Assembly (NCBI RefSeq): GCF_000286355.1
Contig: NZ_AJXN01000082.1
Span: 1-64,000, forward strand
From: Kocuria atrinae C3-8
Lineage (GTDB): Bacteria > Actinomycetota > Actinomycetes > Actinomycetales > Micrococcaceae
Length of the DNA: 64,000 bases
Direction: 5' to 3'
Below are positions 53,809 through 62,813 of the stretch, piece after piece. Position 1 is the stretch's first letter. Every line of letters begins with the position of its first letter. The notes beneath the pieces were generated by a model, which ran no database searches, was not told the origin of the DNA, and saw only the letters and a program-made list of their open reading frames with translations. A program made the position numbers and the translations under genes.

Positions 53809-54789
53809 ATGAAGGCTTCTCGTCTGCTGTCGATCGTCCTGCTGCTCCAAGTGCACGGACGGATGACCACCCAGCAGCTCGCTGACCGCTTTGAGGTGTC
53901 TACCCGGACGGTCCTGCGCGACGTTGAAGCCCTGTCCGCTGCCGGTGTCCCAGTCCATGCAGAACGCGGCCGTCATGGCGCGATCGTGCTCGACGCGCGT
54001 TCCCGTCTGGACCTGTCACGGCTCGATCCCTCCGAGCTGCAGCTCCTCGCGGCAGTCGGCCTCAGCCCCGACCAGCTCGCACAGATCGGCCTGGGAGAGG
54101 TAGGTGAACACGCCCGCGCCAAGCTCACGGCAGCCACCCGTCGCTGGGGCCCAGGCGAACCGCCTCTGACCGATGTCCTATTGATCGACCCTGCCGGATG
54201 GTTCACGCCTGCCACGACCCGGGACCTGTCGAGTTTGCTGGCTGCGGCCCGGCAGGGCCGCCGGCTCGTCGTCACCTACCGCCACAGCGGACACGCCACT
54301 GCCGACACCTACCAGGTCGACCCCTACGGGCTGGTCAGCAAGCAGGCCGCCTGGTATCTGGTTGGTGACGTGGACGGCACGCCGCGCATGTTCAACACCA
54401 ATCGCCTGGTGACACACAAGGCTATGGACGAACCGGCCGTGTTGCGGCCCGGCCAGCCCTTGGAGAAGGTCTGGGATCAGTTGGTCGGCGCGTTCACCAC
54501 CGACGCGAGCGTGGAGATTAACGCTCACCTGCGGGCCAACCGGCTGGACCTCGCCGCCAGGATCCTGGGGAGCCGTCTGGTCGACGTGTCCAATCCCGTC
54601 GACGAGTGGCTCACCATCACCGTGGCCTATCCCGACATCGAGTCAGTTCGCCAGCTCCTCCAATTCGGGGACCACATCAAAGTCCTCGACCCACCTGAAG
54701 CCGTGCAGCGCGTCCATGACCTCGCCAACCAACTGATGCAAGCTCACAACCCGGCAGGCTCAATCAACGTCTCCGGTCAGTACAGCTAG
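53809..54789 (+). CDS. WYL-domain transcriptional regulator (transposon passenger)
   Basis: A 326-residue regulator: N-terminal HTH_11 (LSIVLLLQVHGRMTTQQLADRFEVSTRTVLRDVEAL), then a WYL sensor domain (GRRLVVTYRHSG, VDPYGLVSKQAAWYLVGDVDG, NTNRL) and a WCX C-terminal domain. The last residues NVSGQYS come from the right inverted repeat, and the stop TAG 54787-54789 lies in the target duplication. YafY/DeoR-type WYL proteins often regulate the divergent gene, here the VOC gene and perhaps the transposase. Confidence 0.9.
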   Translation: MKASRLLSIVLLLQVHGRMTTQQLADRFEVSTRTVLRDVEALSAAGVPVHAERGRHGAIVLDARSRLDLSRLDPSELQLLAAVGLSPDQLAQIGLGEVGEHARAKLTAATRRWGPGEPPLTDVLLIDPAGWFTPATTRDLSSLLAAARQGRRLVVTYRHSGHATADTYQVDPYGLVSKQAAWYLVGDVDGTPRMFNTNRLVTHKAMDEPAVLRPGQPLEKVWDQLVGAFTTDASVEINAHLRANRLDLAARILGSRLVDVSNPVDEWLTITVAYPDIESVRQLLQFGDHIKVLDPPEAVQRVHDLANQLMQAHNPAGSINVSGQYS

Positions 54790-54796
54790 AACCCCC

Positions 54797-54894
54797 GTGC
54801 GCACCTCATGCGTCGTTAGAGCCCTTGGCATGGCCCAGAAAGGCTCTAACGACACACCAGATGCCTGGCGGGGCGCTAACTTCGCCTGAGATGC
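54797..54894. repeat. Repeat copy A with hairpin
   Basis: A 98-bp unit highly similar to copy B 194 bp further on. It contains a perfect 12-bp hairpin GTCGTTAGAGCC / GGCTCTAACGAC (54812-54823, 54842-54853) and ends GCTAACTTCGCCTGAGATGC. Confidence 0.75.
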
Positions 54895-54900
54895 GAGAGC

Positions 54901-54959
54901 CGCTGGTGGGGCCGCGGCTACGCGACGGAGGCGGCGTCGTCGGCGGTGAAGATGCTGCG
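54901..54959 (+). pseudogene. GNAT gene fragment (59 bp)
   Basis: Matches 55457-55515 of the intact GNAT gene downstream, with a 36-bp identical core beginning CGCGGCTACGCGACGGAGGC apart from its first base. It is an internal piece only, lying between repeat copies A and B: the remnant of a duplicated gene. Confidence 0.7.
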
Positions 54960-54990
54960 ACTGCGAGCCCCGAGCGTCGTTAGAACCCTC

Positions 54991-55088
54991 GTGCGCACCT
55001 CATGCGTCGTTAGAGCTTCTGGCAGCCCTCGAAAAGGTTCTGCCGACGCACCAGATGCCTGGCGGGGCGCTAACTTCGCCTGAGATGC
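54991..55088. repeat. Repeat copy B
   Basis: A 98-bp copy of the unit at 54797. Its hairpin has decayed (GTCGTTAGAGC against GTTCTGCCGAC). It lies directly before the intact GNAT gene. Confidence 0.7.
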
Positions 55089-55162
55089 TGGGGGCCTGCC
55101 GCACGCCAATGTAGGAATGGCTCTACCGGCGCATCACGTGGAATGGGAGGTTCTAACGAGCC

Positions 55163-55663
55163 ATGAGCAGAGTTGCCCGCTTGATCTTGGAACCGCTGCG
55201 CGTCGATCACGCCGTAGAAATGGTCGACGTACTCGGAGATTCGGCGCTGTACGAGTTCACGGGTGGTGAGCCGCCGACACTCGAGGCACTCTCCGCGCGG
55301 CACGTGTCCCAGATCAGGGGAGTTTCATCAGACGGCACCGAAGAATGGCGAAACTGGATCGTGCGATCAGCGGCAACTTCCGAAACGATCGGCTACGTGC
55401 AGGCCACCATCCGGAGTGAACCCCGTTCAGCGGATCTTGCCTGGGTGATCGGCACCCGCTGGTGGGGGCGCGGCTACGCGACGGAGGCGGCGTCGTCGGC
55501 GGTGGAATTGCTGCGGGAAGACGACGTCGCCCACTTCACCGCCCATATTTCCCCTGGCCATGACGCGTCAGAACGGGTGGCGCAGAAATTAGGCCTGCAT
55601 CCCACCGCACAACTGGTCGATGGCGAGGTCGTCTGGGCAATGCACGACCCCACTGACGTCTGA
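55163..55663 (+). CDS. GNAT-family N-acetyltransferase (RimJ/RimL-like)
   Basis: A 166-residue acetyl-CoA-dependent transferase. LILEPLRVDHAVEMVDVL start, ADLAWVIGTRWWGRGYATEAA with the Q/R-x-x-G-x-G/A acetyl-CoA loop, and SERVAQKLGLHPTAQ. Start ATG 55163 follows GGGAGG with modest spacing. It is flanked by members of the local repeat family and has a fragment of a sister copy upstream. Substrate unknown. Confidence 0.85.
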   Translation: MSRVARLILEPLRVDHAVEMVDVLGDSALYEFTGGEPPTLEALSARHVSQIRGVSSDGTEEWRNWIVRSAATSETIGYVQATIRSEPRSADLAWVIGTRWWGRGYATEAASSAVELLREDDVAHFTAHISPGHDASERVAQKLGLHPTAQLVDGEVVWAMHDPTDV

Positions 55664-55686
55664 ACGCCCCGCAAAGACGCACCTCA

Positions 55687-55797
55687 AGGGTCGTTAGGAC
55701 CCTCGCGTACATCTCATGTGCCGTTAGAACCCCTGGCAAAGCCTAAGAAGGTTCTAACGGCGCACCAAGTGCGCAGCAGGTTCCTACGCCACATGAG
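55687..55797. repeat. Repeat copy C, diverged, with two hairpins
   Basis: AGGGTC-GTTAG-GACCCT at 55687-55703, then GCCGTTAGAACC / GGTTCTAACGGC (55720-55731, 55750-55761), both perfect. CTCATGTG (55713-55720) can also pair with CACATGAG (55790-55797). The base changes relative to copy A keep the stem paired, which suggests selection on structure. Confidence 0.65.
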
Positions 55798-55847
55798 GCG
55801 CGCGACCTTCCGTGCGGCACAGTATTTACATGCATTCGCAACGACCA

Positions 55848-55896
55848 ACGACGCCGCCCCGGCACCTTCACGCGGAAGGTGCCGGGGCGGCGTCGT
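55848..55896. terminator. Perfect 22-bp hairpin terminator after GAPDH
   Basis: Bases 55848-55869 pair exactly with 55875-55896 around ACGCG, 14 bp past the gap stop on the minus strand. The stem begins ACGACGCCGC. Confidence 0.85.
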
Positions 55897-55910
55897 ACTG
55901 GCTGCGCAGC

Positions 55911-57324
55911 TTACGGAAGCTGCGGCATGGAGATGTCTGCCATGCGTGCGAGCACGCGCACCACCTGGCAGGAGTAGCCGAACTCGTTGTCGTACCAGAC
56001 GTACAGCACGAGCGAGTTGTTGTTGACGATGGTGGCCAGGCCGTCCACCACGCCGGCGCGGCGGGAGCCGACCAAGTCGGTGGAGACGACGTCCGGGGAG
56101 TCCACGTAGTCGATCTGCTTGCGCATCGCGGAGTTCAAGGAGATGTCCTTGAGGAACTCGTTGACCTCGTCAGCGGACTCGGGTGCCTTGTCCAACTGCA
56201 GGTTGAGGATGGCCATGGAGACGTCCGGGGTTGGCACGCGGATGGCGTTGCCGGTGAGCTTGCCCTTCATCTCCGGCAGAGCTTGGCCACAGCCTTGGCG
56301 GCACCGGTTTCGGTGATGACCATGTTCAGCGCTGCGGAGCGGCCGCGGCGGTCGCCCTTGTGCCAGTTGTCGATGAGGTTCTGGTCGTTGGTGTACGAGT
56401 GAACGGTCTCGACGTGACCCTGCTTGATGCCGTACTGGTCGTTGAGGACCTTGACGACCGGGGTGATGGCGTTGGTCGTGCAGGACGCTGCGGAGAGGAT
56501 CTTGTCCTCGGGCAGGATGTCCTTGTCGTTGACGCCGCACACGATGTTCTTGAGGTCGCCCTTGCCGGGAGCGGTCAGCAGGACCTTGGCAACACCCTTG
56601 GACTGCAGGTGCTGGGAGAGTCCCTCTTCGTCGCGCCAAGCACCGGTGTTGTCGACCACCAGGCGTTGTCGATGCCGTACTCGGTGTAGTCCACCTCGGC
56701 CGGGGAGCCGGCGTAGATGAACTGGATGTCCACACCGTTGGCGGTGATGATGTTCTTGTCTTCGTCCACGGTGATGGTGCCGTCGAAGGAACCGTGCACG
56801 GAGTCACGGCGCAGTAGAGAAGCGCGCTTGACCAGGTCGTTGCCCGGCTTCTTGCGAACCACCACGGCGCGCAGGTTCAGGCCGGTGCCGTCGTTGCGGT
56901 TGATGAGGATGCGAGCCAGCAGACGTCCGATGCGGCCAAAGCCGTAGAGCACCACGTCCTGGGACTCGGGCTCGTTCTCGCCCTGGTGATCGACCACGGA
57001 TGCGAGCTGTTCACGCAGGTACGCCTCGAGGTCGTTGCTACCGGATTCCTTGTAGCCCTGTGCCAGCTTGGCCACGTCGATGTTGCAGGTACCCAGCTTG
57101 AGCTTGGTGAGCGCTTCGACGATCTCCAGGGTGTCCTTGAGCGGCAGCTCTTCGCCCAGGATGCGGCGGGTGAAGCGGTGCGCCTTGATGATTTCGGTAA
57201 CGGACTTGTGAACCAGCGACCGGCCGAACACGGTGGTGACCACCTTGTTCTCGCGGTGCAAACGGCCCACCAGGGGGACCAGTGCTTCAGCAAGTGCTTC
57301 TCGATCGGACCAGGTGGTGCTCAT
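55911..57324 (-). CDS. Glyceraldehyde-3-phosphate dehydrogenase, long (GapB-type) form, frameshifted
   Basis: About 471 residues with a 130-residue helical N-terminal extension before the NAD domain (VVLYGFGRIGRLLARIL). Catalytic Cys in SAASCTTNAITP; catalytic His region HSYTNDQNLID; C-terminal YVWYDNEFGYSCQVVR. Bases lost near 56662 and 56282 split it into three. ATG 57324 is placed well from GAAGG. The long form resembles corynebacterial GapB, which favours the gluconeogenic direction. A window rich in C2 and C3 catabolism fits that, but it is inference. Confidence 0.9.
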
Positions 57325-57539
57325 CAGCATCCTTCTTCCTCGACCCGGACTTCGTCGTGAGGGCCGTGTTGTGCCGCGCTTCGTTGTGCGGTCTAGCGTG
57401 ATGGCGCCGCACAGAGATTGAGGCGGCTCGTCGTAGGCCAGTGTACGTGGCTCGCGCACCCCTCGCGCGCGTATCTCATTAGGTGACGACGCCGCTCCGG
57501 CACCGTATTCTTGTCGGTCGCCTTTGCTAACGTGGTGCC

Positions 57540-58469
57540 ATGTTGACGGTGATCGGTGAAGCTCTCGTGGATGTGGTCTCGCGTGACGGTGAAGCACCCC
57601 GCGCGCACGTGGGCGGAAGCCCCATGAATGTGGCCGTGGGTCTCGCCCGCTTGGACCAAGAAGTGCAGTTCCTGGGCCGTTACGGTCAGGACGAATACGG
57701 CGAACAAGTGGCCGCTCACCTGCGGGATAACAAGGTGAGCCTGCCGTTCAACCCGGACACCAAACCCACCTCGGTCGCCCAGGCCACGCTCGATCAGAGC
57801 GGCGCGGCAACCTATGACTTCCAGCTGGATTGGTCCTTGGATGTGTCCGACGATCAGATCGATCAGCTGCTCAGTGAGACCGGCCTGCTGCACGTGGGCT
57901 CCATCGGCGCCATGCTCGAACCCGGCGCCACCATGGTCCGCAAGGCCGTGGAACGTGCCCATGATCACGCCCTGATTTCTTATGATCCCAACTGTCGGCC
58001 GACCATCATTCCGGACTCCTCGGATGCTCGGGCCCGTGCGGAGGCCATCGTGGCGTCCGCGGACATTGTGAAGGCCTCTGACGAGGACCTGTTGTGGCTC
58101 TATCCGAACCGTTCCATCGAGGACAGCGCCCGGGCCTGGTTGCAGGCGGGTGCACGCTTGGTGGTCGTGACCCGCGGCGCCTTGGGACCGTGGGCCGTCA
58201 GTCGTGGCACGGGTCGCGAAGGTGTGGACACCCCCGCAGCTCGGGTCGATGTGGTGGACACCGTGGGTGCGGGTGACTCGTTCATGGCCGCTCTGATCTC
58301 CACCCTGACCGACCGTGGCCTCACGGGATCCGATGCTCGCAGTGGCTTGGATGCGCTCAGCAAGGACGAGGTGCTCGAGATCCTGCGCTACGCCGCGACC
58401 GCCGCCGGTGTGACGGTTTCCCGGTCCGGTGCGGACCTACCCACCAAGGCAGACCTGCCCGCGAACTGA
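57540..58469 (+). CDS. PfkB-family sugar kinase (fructokinase-like)
   Basis: A 309-residue ribokinase-fold kinase. GEALVDVV and GGSPMNVAVGLARL at the N-terminus, ISYDPNCRPTI mid-protein and the anion-hole/catalytic DTVGAGDSFMAAL near the end. The specificity cannot be fixed; fructokinase-like proteins have this start. Complete and single. Confidence 0.88.
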   Translation: MLTVIGEALVDVVSRDGEAPRAHVGGSPMNVAVGLARLDQEVQFLGRYGQDEYGEQVAAHLRDNKVSLPFNPDTKPTSVAQATLDQSGAATYDFQLDWSLDVSDDQIDQLLSETGLLHVGSIGAMLEPGATMVRKAVERAHDHALISYDPNCRPTIIPDSSDARARAEAIVASADIVKASDEDLLWLYPNRSIEDSARAWLQAGARLVVVTRGALGPWAVSRGTGREGVDTPAARVDVVDTVGAGDSFMAALISTLTDRGLTGSDARSGLDALSKDEVLEILRYAATAAGVTVSRSGADLPTKADLPAN

Positions 58470-58588
58470 CGCGAACCCCTGGCCCGAAGGCGAGTGGCAA
58501 CCGCGGCGAGATGACGTCGTAAACCCGGCCGAGCGCCGTCGGCAACGAATTGTCCGTAAGTACGAACTGTTCAACGAAAGGAACACCG

Positions 58589-59110
58589 ATGCTTGACCGC
58601 GAACCTTACGCAGAACTGCCCGAACTTCCCACGTTCACTCTGACCTCCACGGATGTGGCCGAGGGCGAGACCATGCCCAACGCGCAGGTCTCCGGCATCA
58701 TGGGCGCCGGCGGCGAGGACATCTCCCCGCAACTGTCCTGGTCCGGCGCACCGGAGGGCACCAAGTCCTACGTGGTGACCATGTACGACCCGGATGCACC
58801 CACCCCCAGCGGCTTCTGGCACTGGTGCGTGTCCAACATCCCGGCGTCGGTCACGGAACTGGCCACCGGGGCGGCGTCGAACCCGCCGGAAGGTGCTGTG
58901 AAGCACCGCAACGACGGCGGCACCGATGAGTTCCTGGGCGCGGCCCCGCCCGAGGGGCACGGAGCGCACCGCTACATCCTGTGCGTGACCGCCGTGGACG
59001 TGGACGAACTGGACGTGGACGAGAACGCCAGCCCGGCCGTGGTGAACTTCAACCTGTTCTTCCACGGGATTGCCCGTGCGTTCCTGACCCCCGTGTACGA
59101 AGCCAAGTAA
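58589..59110 (+). CDS. YbhB/YbcL-family phosphatidylethanolamine-binding-like protein
   Basis: A 173-residue PEBP-fold protein with DISPQLSWSGAPEGTKSYVVTMYDPDAP and GFWHWCVSNIP, then GAHRYILCVTAVD. No signal peptide. ATG 58589 has GAAAGGAA upstream. Function of this bacterial branch is not settled. Confidence 0.9.
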   Translation: MLDREPYAELPELPTFTLTSTDVAEGETMPNAQVSGIMGAGGEDISPQLSWSGAPEGTKSYVVTMYDPDAPTPSGFWHWCVSNIPASVTELATGAASNPPEGAVKHRNDGGTDEFLGAAPPEGHGAHRYILCVTAVDVDELDVDENASPAVVNFNLFFHGIARAFLTPVYEAK

Positions 59111-59117
59111 CGCTCCA

Positions 59118-59950
59118 GTGACGCGCGGTGGAATCGAGGAGCCCCAACCAGTCCGAATGATCGCGAGCGATCTGGACGGGACAGTTCTGGGACCCGATTT
59201 TCGATTTCGTCCGCGCACCGTTGAAGCCATTACCGCCGCTCGGGACGCCGGGATTCACGTGGTTTTCGTGACCGGGCGTCCCAAGCGGTGGTTGCACCCG
59301 CTCCACGAACAACTCGAGGACGTGGGAGTAGTGATCTGCTCCAACGGGGCGGTGGTCTACGACCTGCAGACCGAGCGCATCATCGAGACCAGCCTGTTCG
59401 ACGTGGGCGAGGCGTTCGGCATCATGGGGGAGATCAGCGAGCGTTTCCCCAAGACGTTGTACGCCGCGGAGACCCTGGACCGTGTCTTCACGGATCCAGG
59501 CTGGTCCCGCAGCGACCGCATGGAAATTTTCCCGGTGGAAGAGGCACCCATCAAGGACTGCCTGCCCCACGCGCCGGTGTGGTGAAACTGCTGGCCAAAC
59601 TGGACGGCGCCGTGCCCAATGAATACTTCGAACACGTGCGTGACCTGGTGGACGGCCGGTTGGCGGTGACCCATTCGGTGGCTGCGGCGCCGCTCGTCGA
59701 AATCGGCCAGCGGGGGCTGACCAAAGCGCGCACCCTGGAGCGTTTCGCGGCGGAGCATGGCATCGCGAGTGAGCAGGTGATGGCCTTCGGGGACATGCCC
59801 AACGACCTGGAAATGCTCACCTGGGCGGGCCGCGGTTACGCCATGGCGGACGGTCACCCGGGCGTGGTCACGGCAGTGGGTCGCACGGCCCCACCGTTCG
59901 ATGAGGACGGCGTGGCGCAGGTGATTGAGAACTACTTGAACAACGCCTGA
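59118..59950 (+). CDS. Cof-type HAD hydrolase, frameshifted
   Basis: Sugar-phosphate phosphatase-like HAD protein. Motif I is ASDLDGTVLG, motif II FVTGRP, motif IV FGDMPNDLEML. One lost base near 59576 splits it between the cap and core. GTG 59118 is used here, but ATG 59157 (MIASDLDGT) is also likely. About 265-278 residues. Substrate unknown. Confidence 0.87.
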
Positions 59951-59986
59951 CCCTTAATGCCCTAACGGCAAGTTACTGTTTAGTAC

Positions 59987-60856
59987 ATGTCGATTGAACC
60001 CCAGGTCGCAGCACTAGCCCATCGTGGATTCTCGCTGGACGGACACGAGAACACGCTTCGAGCGTTTCGTGCTGCCGCGGACCTTGGATTCGTGTGGGTC
60101 GAGACGGACGTGAACACCACATCGGACGGCGTGGTCCTGGCATTCCACGACCCCACGCTGGATCGCGTGACCAATACCTCCGGGGACATCAGCGATGTTC
60201 CGTGGTCCGATCTGGATGATGTGCGCATCGGCGGCACCGAGCCGCTCTCGACCTTGGGCGAGCTGCTGCGGGCATTGCCCGAGCAGCACTTCAACATCGA
60301 TGTGAAGGACGAATCGTCCGTCGAGGCTCTTCCTCAGGTAATCGCGGACGAAGGCGCTGTGGACCGCGTGCGGGTCACCTCGTTCTCCGAGAATCGCCGA
60401 CGCCGCGCACTCGCCTCGATCGAGCGTCTCACCGGGAAGCGGCCGCTCACCTCGGCGGGCACTGTGGGGGCTGCGGGTCTCACGATCCTGTCCAAAATCG
60501 CGCGAGTGACGGACAGGACCTCACCCAAGATCGCGACCGTCATTTGGTCCGCAATGACCAAGCTGTGGGCCTCCAAGGTCGCCGAGTTCGACACCGTTCA
60601 GCTGCCGGTGACTTACGATCTGAGCCTGCCGGGCGGCTTCAAGCTTCCCGTGTCGGTGGTCAACCAGAAGTTCGTAGAGGTTGCACACCGGCTGGGTATC
60701 GCCGTGCACGTGTGGACCATCAACGACGCCCCCGAAATGCGACGCTTGCTGGACCTGGGCGTGGACGGGCTCGTGACCGATCGTGGGGACATCCTGGCTC
60801 AGGTGTTGGCGGACCGCGGGCAGTGGCCGCCACGATCCGCGTCATCTCGCGTGTGA
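59987..60856 (+). CDS. Glycerophosphodiester phosphodiesterase
   Basis: A 289-residue TIM-barrel phosphodiesterase splitting glycerophosphodiesters to glycerol-3-phosphate and an alcohol. Catalytic HRG (LAHRGFSLDGHENTLRAF), metal Glu/Asp in VETDVNTTSDGVVLAFHDPTLDR, and late VHVWTINDAPEMRRLLDLGVDGLVTDR. No signal peptide, so cytoplasmic. Confidence 0.93.
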   Translation: MSIEPQVAALAHRGFSLDGHENTLRAFRAAADLGFVWVETDVNTTSDGVVLAFHDPTLDRVTNTSGDISDVPWSDLDDVRIGGTEPLSTLGELLRALPEQHFNIDVKDESSVEALPQVIADEGAVDRVRVTSFSENRRRRALASIERLTGKRPLTSAGTVGAAGLTILSKIARVTDRTSPKIATVIWSAMTKLWASKVAEFDTVQLPVTYDLSLPGGFKLPVSVVNQKFVEVAHRLGIAVHVWTINDAPEMRRLLDLGVDGLVTDRGDILAQVLADRGQWPPRSASSRV

Positions 60857-60870
60857 GCTTTGACTCACAC
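60851..60870 (+). terminator. Short hairpin at the GDPD stop
   Basis: GTGTGAG-CTTTGA-CTCACAC overlaps the stop codon. A 7-bp stem without T-run; weak terminator candidate. Confidence 0.4.
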
Positions 60871-60969
60871 CCCGCATCTTTCTAATGTCATAGGTACGCG
60901 AAACACGCGGCGTACTGATCCGTGAGCTCGACTCCGGCCTGCGCCGTCCACAATCGAACGGAGGCGGAG

Positions 60970-61062
60970 ATGCACAAGATCCACTCCGCCCGCGGCCCGG
61001 TTCGTCAACCGGTGGGCTTCGTCCGTTCACGCTGGATCGGCTGTCTCAGCAAGATCCCGTAG
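60970..61062 (+). CDS. Possible 30-residue leader peptide
   Basis: A short frame (starting MHKIHSARG, ending GCLSKIP) with GGAGGCGGAG directly before its ATG, in the 300-bp region ahead of the peptide ABC transporter. It ends 111 bases before the binding-protein start. It may be a regulatory upstream ORF; no amino-acid run indicating a specific attenuator is visible. The rest of the gap shows nothing clear. Confidence 0.35.
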   Translation: MHKIHSARGPVRQPVGFVRSRWIGCLSKIP

Positions 61063-61173
61063 CTGCTTTCCCTTTCCCACTGGTGTGCCCTCTGAGCGCA
61101 CCACGGCACGCTCTTTTATCTGGAGAGCGCTCGCCAGGAGTCTCACAACGACGTGTCTCAACAGCGAGGAAAT

Positions 61174-62810
61174 ATGAGCGCAGAACCCTATCCACATCGC
61201 TCTTCGGTCCCCACCGGAGAATTGCGAAATGAGCGTGGCTCGGCCGCGCGGCGTCGGGCGTTGTCCCGGCGCGGATTCCTGGGAGTGGGTGCGACCGCCG
61301 CGGTGTTCGCCCTGGCCGGTTGCGGAAACAACACGGAGCAGGCCTTCTCGGGAACCGCGGCTACAGGAGCGCCGGAGTCCGGTGGCATTCTGCGAGTTGG
61401 ACTGGCGGGCGGTGGAGCCGCAGACATCGTGGATGCACACATTCCCGTGACCACGCCGGACGGCGGTCGTGTGATCAACCTCTACGACCGGCTCTACGAG
61501 TTCGACCAGAACTACGAACCCGTGCCGGCCCTCGCGGTCAGCGCCGAGCCCGTGGACGGTGGTCGAGCCTGGGTCTTCAAGTTGCGCGACGACGTGACTT
61601 TCCATGACGGGCGGCCGATGACCGCAGCAGACGTGGTTTTTTCCTACGACCGAGTGACCGATCCAGACGACCCCAAGTCGGGTGCATCCGGTTTGGCAAG
61701 TCTGGAAAAGACCGTGGCCGTGGACGATCACACCGTGCGCTTCGAATTGTCCGAACCGGACGCCGCGTTCATCTACTCCACGGCGGAGTACGCGGTGGGC
61801 ATTGTGCCCCCGGATTACGACCCCGCAAACCCGATCGGTACCGGGCCTTTCACCCTGGGCCAGTTCGAACCCGGTCAGATCACGGTGCTCAAGAAGAATC
61901 CGAATTACTGGGGCGGCGCACCCATTCTGGACGAAGTTCACATGATGAACTTCAACGACGAGGACGCGATGGTCAACGCTCTGCTCTCCTCCCAGGTGGA
62001 TGCGGTGGGCCAGCTCCCCATGGCACTCGTGGACGTGGTGGGAACGGACCCGCGTATCTTCACCGAGATGTCCGAAACCGGTGGTTGGTTGCCGTTCACC
62101 ATGCGCGTGGACGTGGAGCCATTCAACGACCCCCGAGTGCGCGAGGCGTTCAAGCTCGTGGTCGACCGAGAACAAATGGTGGAGCAGGTGTTCTCCGGTC
62201 ACGGCAACGTGGGTAACGACATGTATGCCCCGTTTGACCCTGGAACACCGGAGCTACCGCAGCGCACTCGGGATATCGAGAAGGCCAAGCAGTTGTTGGC
62301 CGATGCCGGGTACGCGAACGGGTTGGACGTGGAACTGGTCACGGCGCCCATCCAGGCCGGAGCCGTGGAATCCGCTCAAGTCTTCGCGGAGCAGGCCTCG
62401 GAAGCTGGGATCAACGTGAGCCTGCGCCGCGTGGACACCACCACCTTCTTCGGTGATGGCTACCTGCAGTACCCGTTCGCCCAAGATTTCTGGCTGACTC
62501 GCAACTTCTTGCCCCAGACGGCCAACGGCACGCTTGCGGGCTCTCCGTTCAACGAGACGCACTGGCGGATCCGGAATTCATCGACTTGTACAACAAGGCC
62601 CGCGCCACCCTGGACGATGACGAGCGCAATGAGCTGATCGGTCAGCTACAGGAAATGCTCTACGAAGACGGTGGCTACATCGTGTGGGGGTTCTTCAACC
62701 AGGCCGATGCGTACCAGAACTACGTGGGGGGAACCATGACCTACCGGACGGGTATGCCGGCGAGCGGTTTCCAATTCCGGCATCTCTGGATCGCGCAGGA
62801 AAGCGAGTAA
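61174..62810 (+). CDS. ABC transporter substrate-binding lipoprotein (peptide/nickel family 5), frameshifted
   Basis: About 546 residues. SRRGFLGVGATAAVFALAGC combines a twin-arginine motif with a lipobox, so it is a Tat-exported lipoprotein. The family-5 core has LYDRLYEFDQNYEPVPALA, VFKLRDDVTFHDGRPMTAADVVFSYDR and NPNYWGGAPILDEV. One lost base near 62564 splits it; restored, ADPEFIDLYNKAR continues. ATG 61174 has GAGGAAA; GTG 61153 is an alternative. First gene of a DppABC-like operon. Confidence 0.9.
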
Positions 62811-62813
62811 CCC

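Larger units (their letters stand above)
52299..54784. mobile_element. IS481-family unit transposon with two passenger genes
   Basis: A 2486-bp element bounded by perfect 20-bp inverted repeats TGTACTGACCGGAGACGTTG (52299-52318 and the complement at 54765-54784). It contains an IS481 transposase, a VOC-fold protein and a WYL regulator. Flanking GCTAGA copies are a target duplication. Ordinary IS481 elements are about 1 kb with only a transposase, so the extra 1.4 kb is cargo. Both terminal genes read through the repeat into the target for their stop codon. Confidence 0.88.
52293..54790. repeat. 6-bp target site duplication GCTAGA
   Basis: GCTAGA at 52293-52298 and again at 54785-54790 directly flanks the transposon ends. 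It matches NCTAGN, the reported target of IS481. Confidence 0.85.

Noticed and set aside
54812-55761. attC-like integron cassette array (GTTAG/CTAAC cores, GNAT gene)
   Set aside because: No integrase, and the arms face as plain hairpins without the conserved R and L box layout.
54797-55797. CRISPR array
   Set aside because: Only two or three long imperfect units, with no spacers of constant length and no cas genes.
55664-55910. Small protein-coding genes among the repeats
   Set aside because: Open frames here follow the hairpin arms on both strands and carry no codon bias or start signal.
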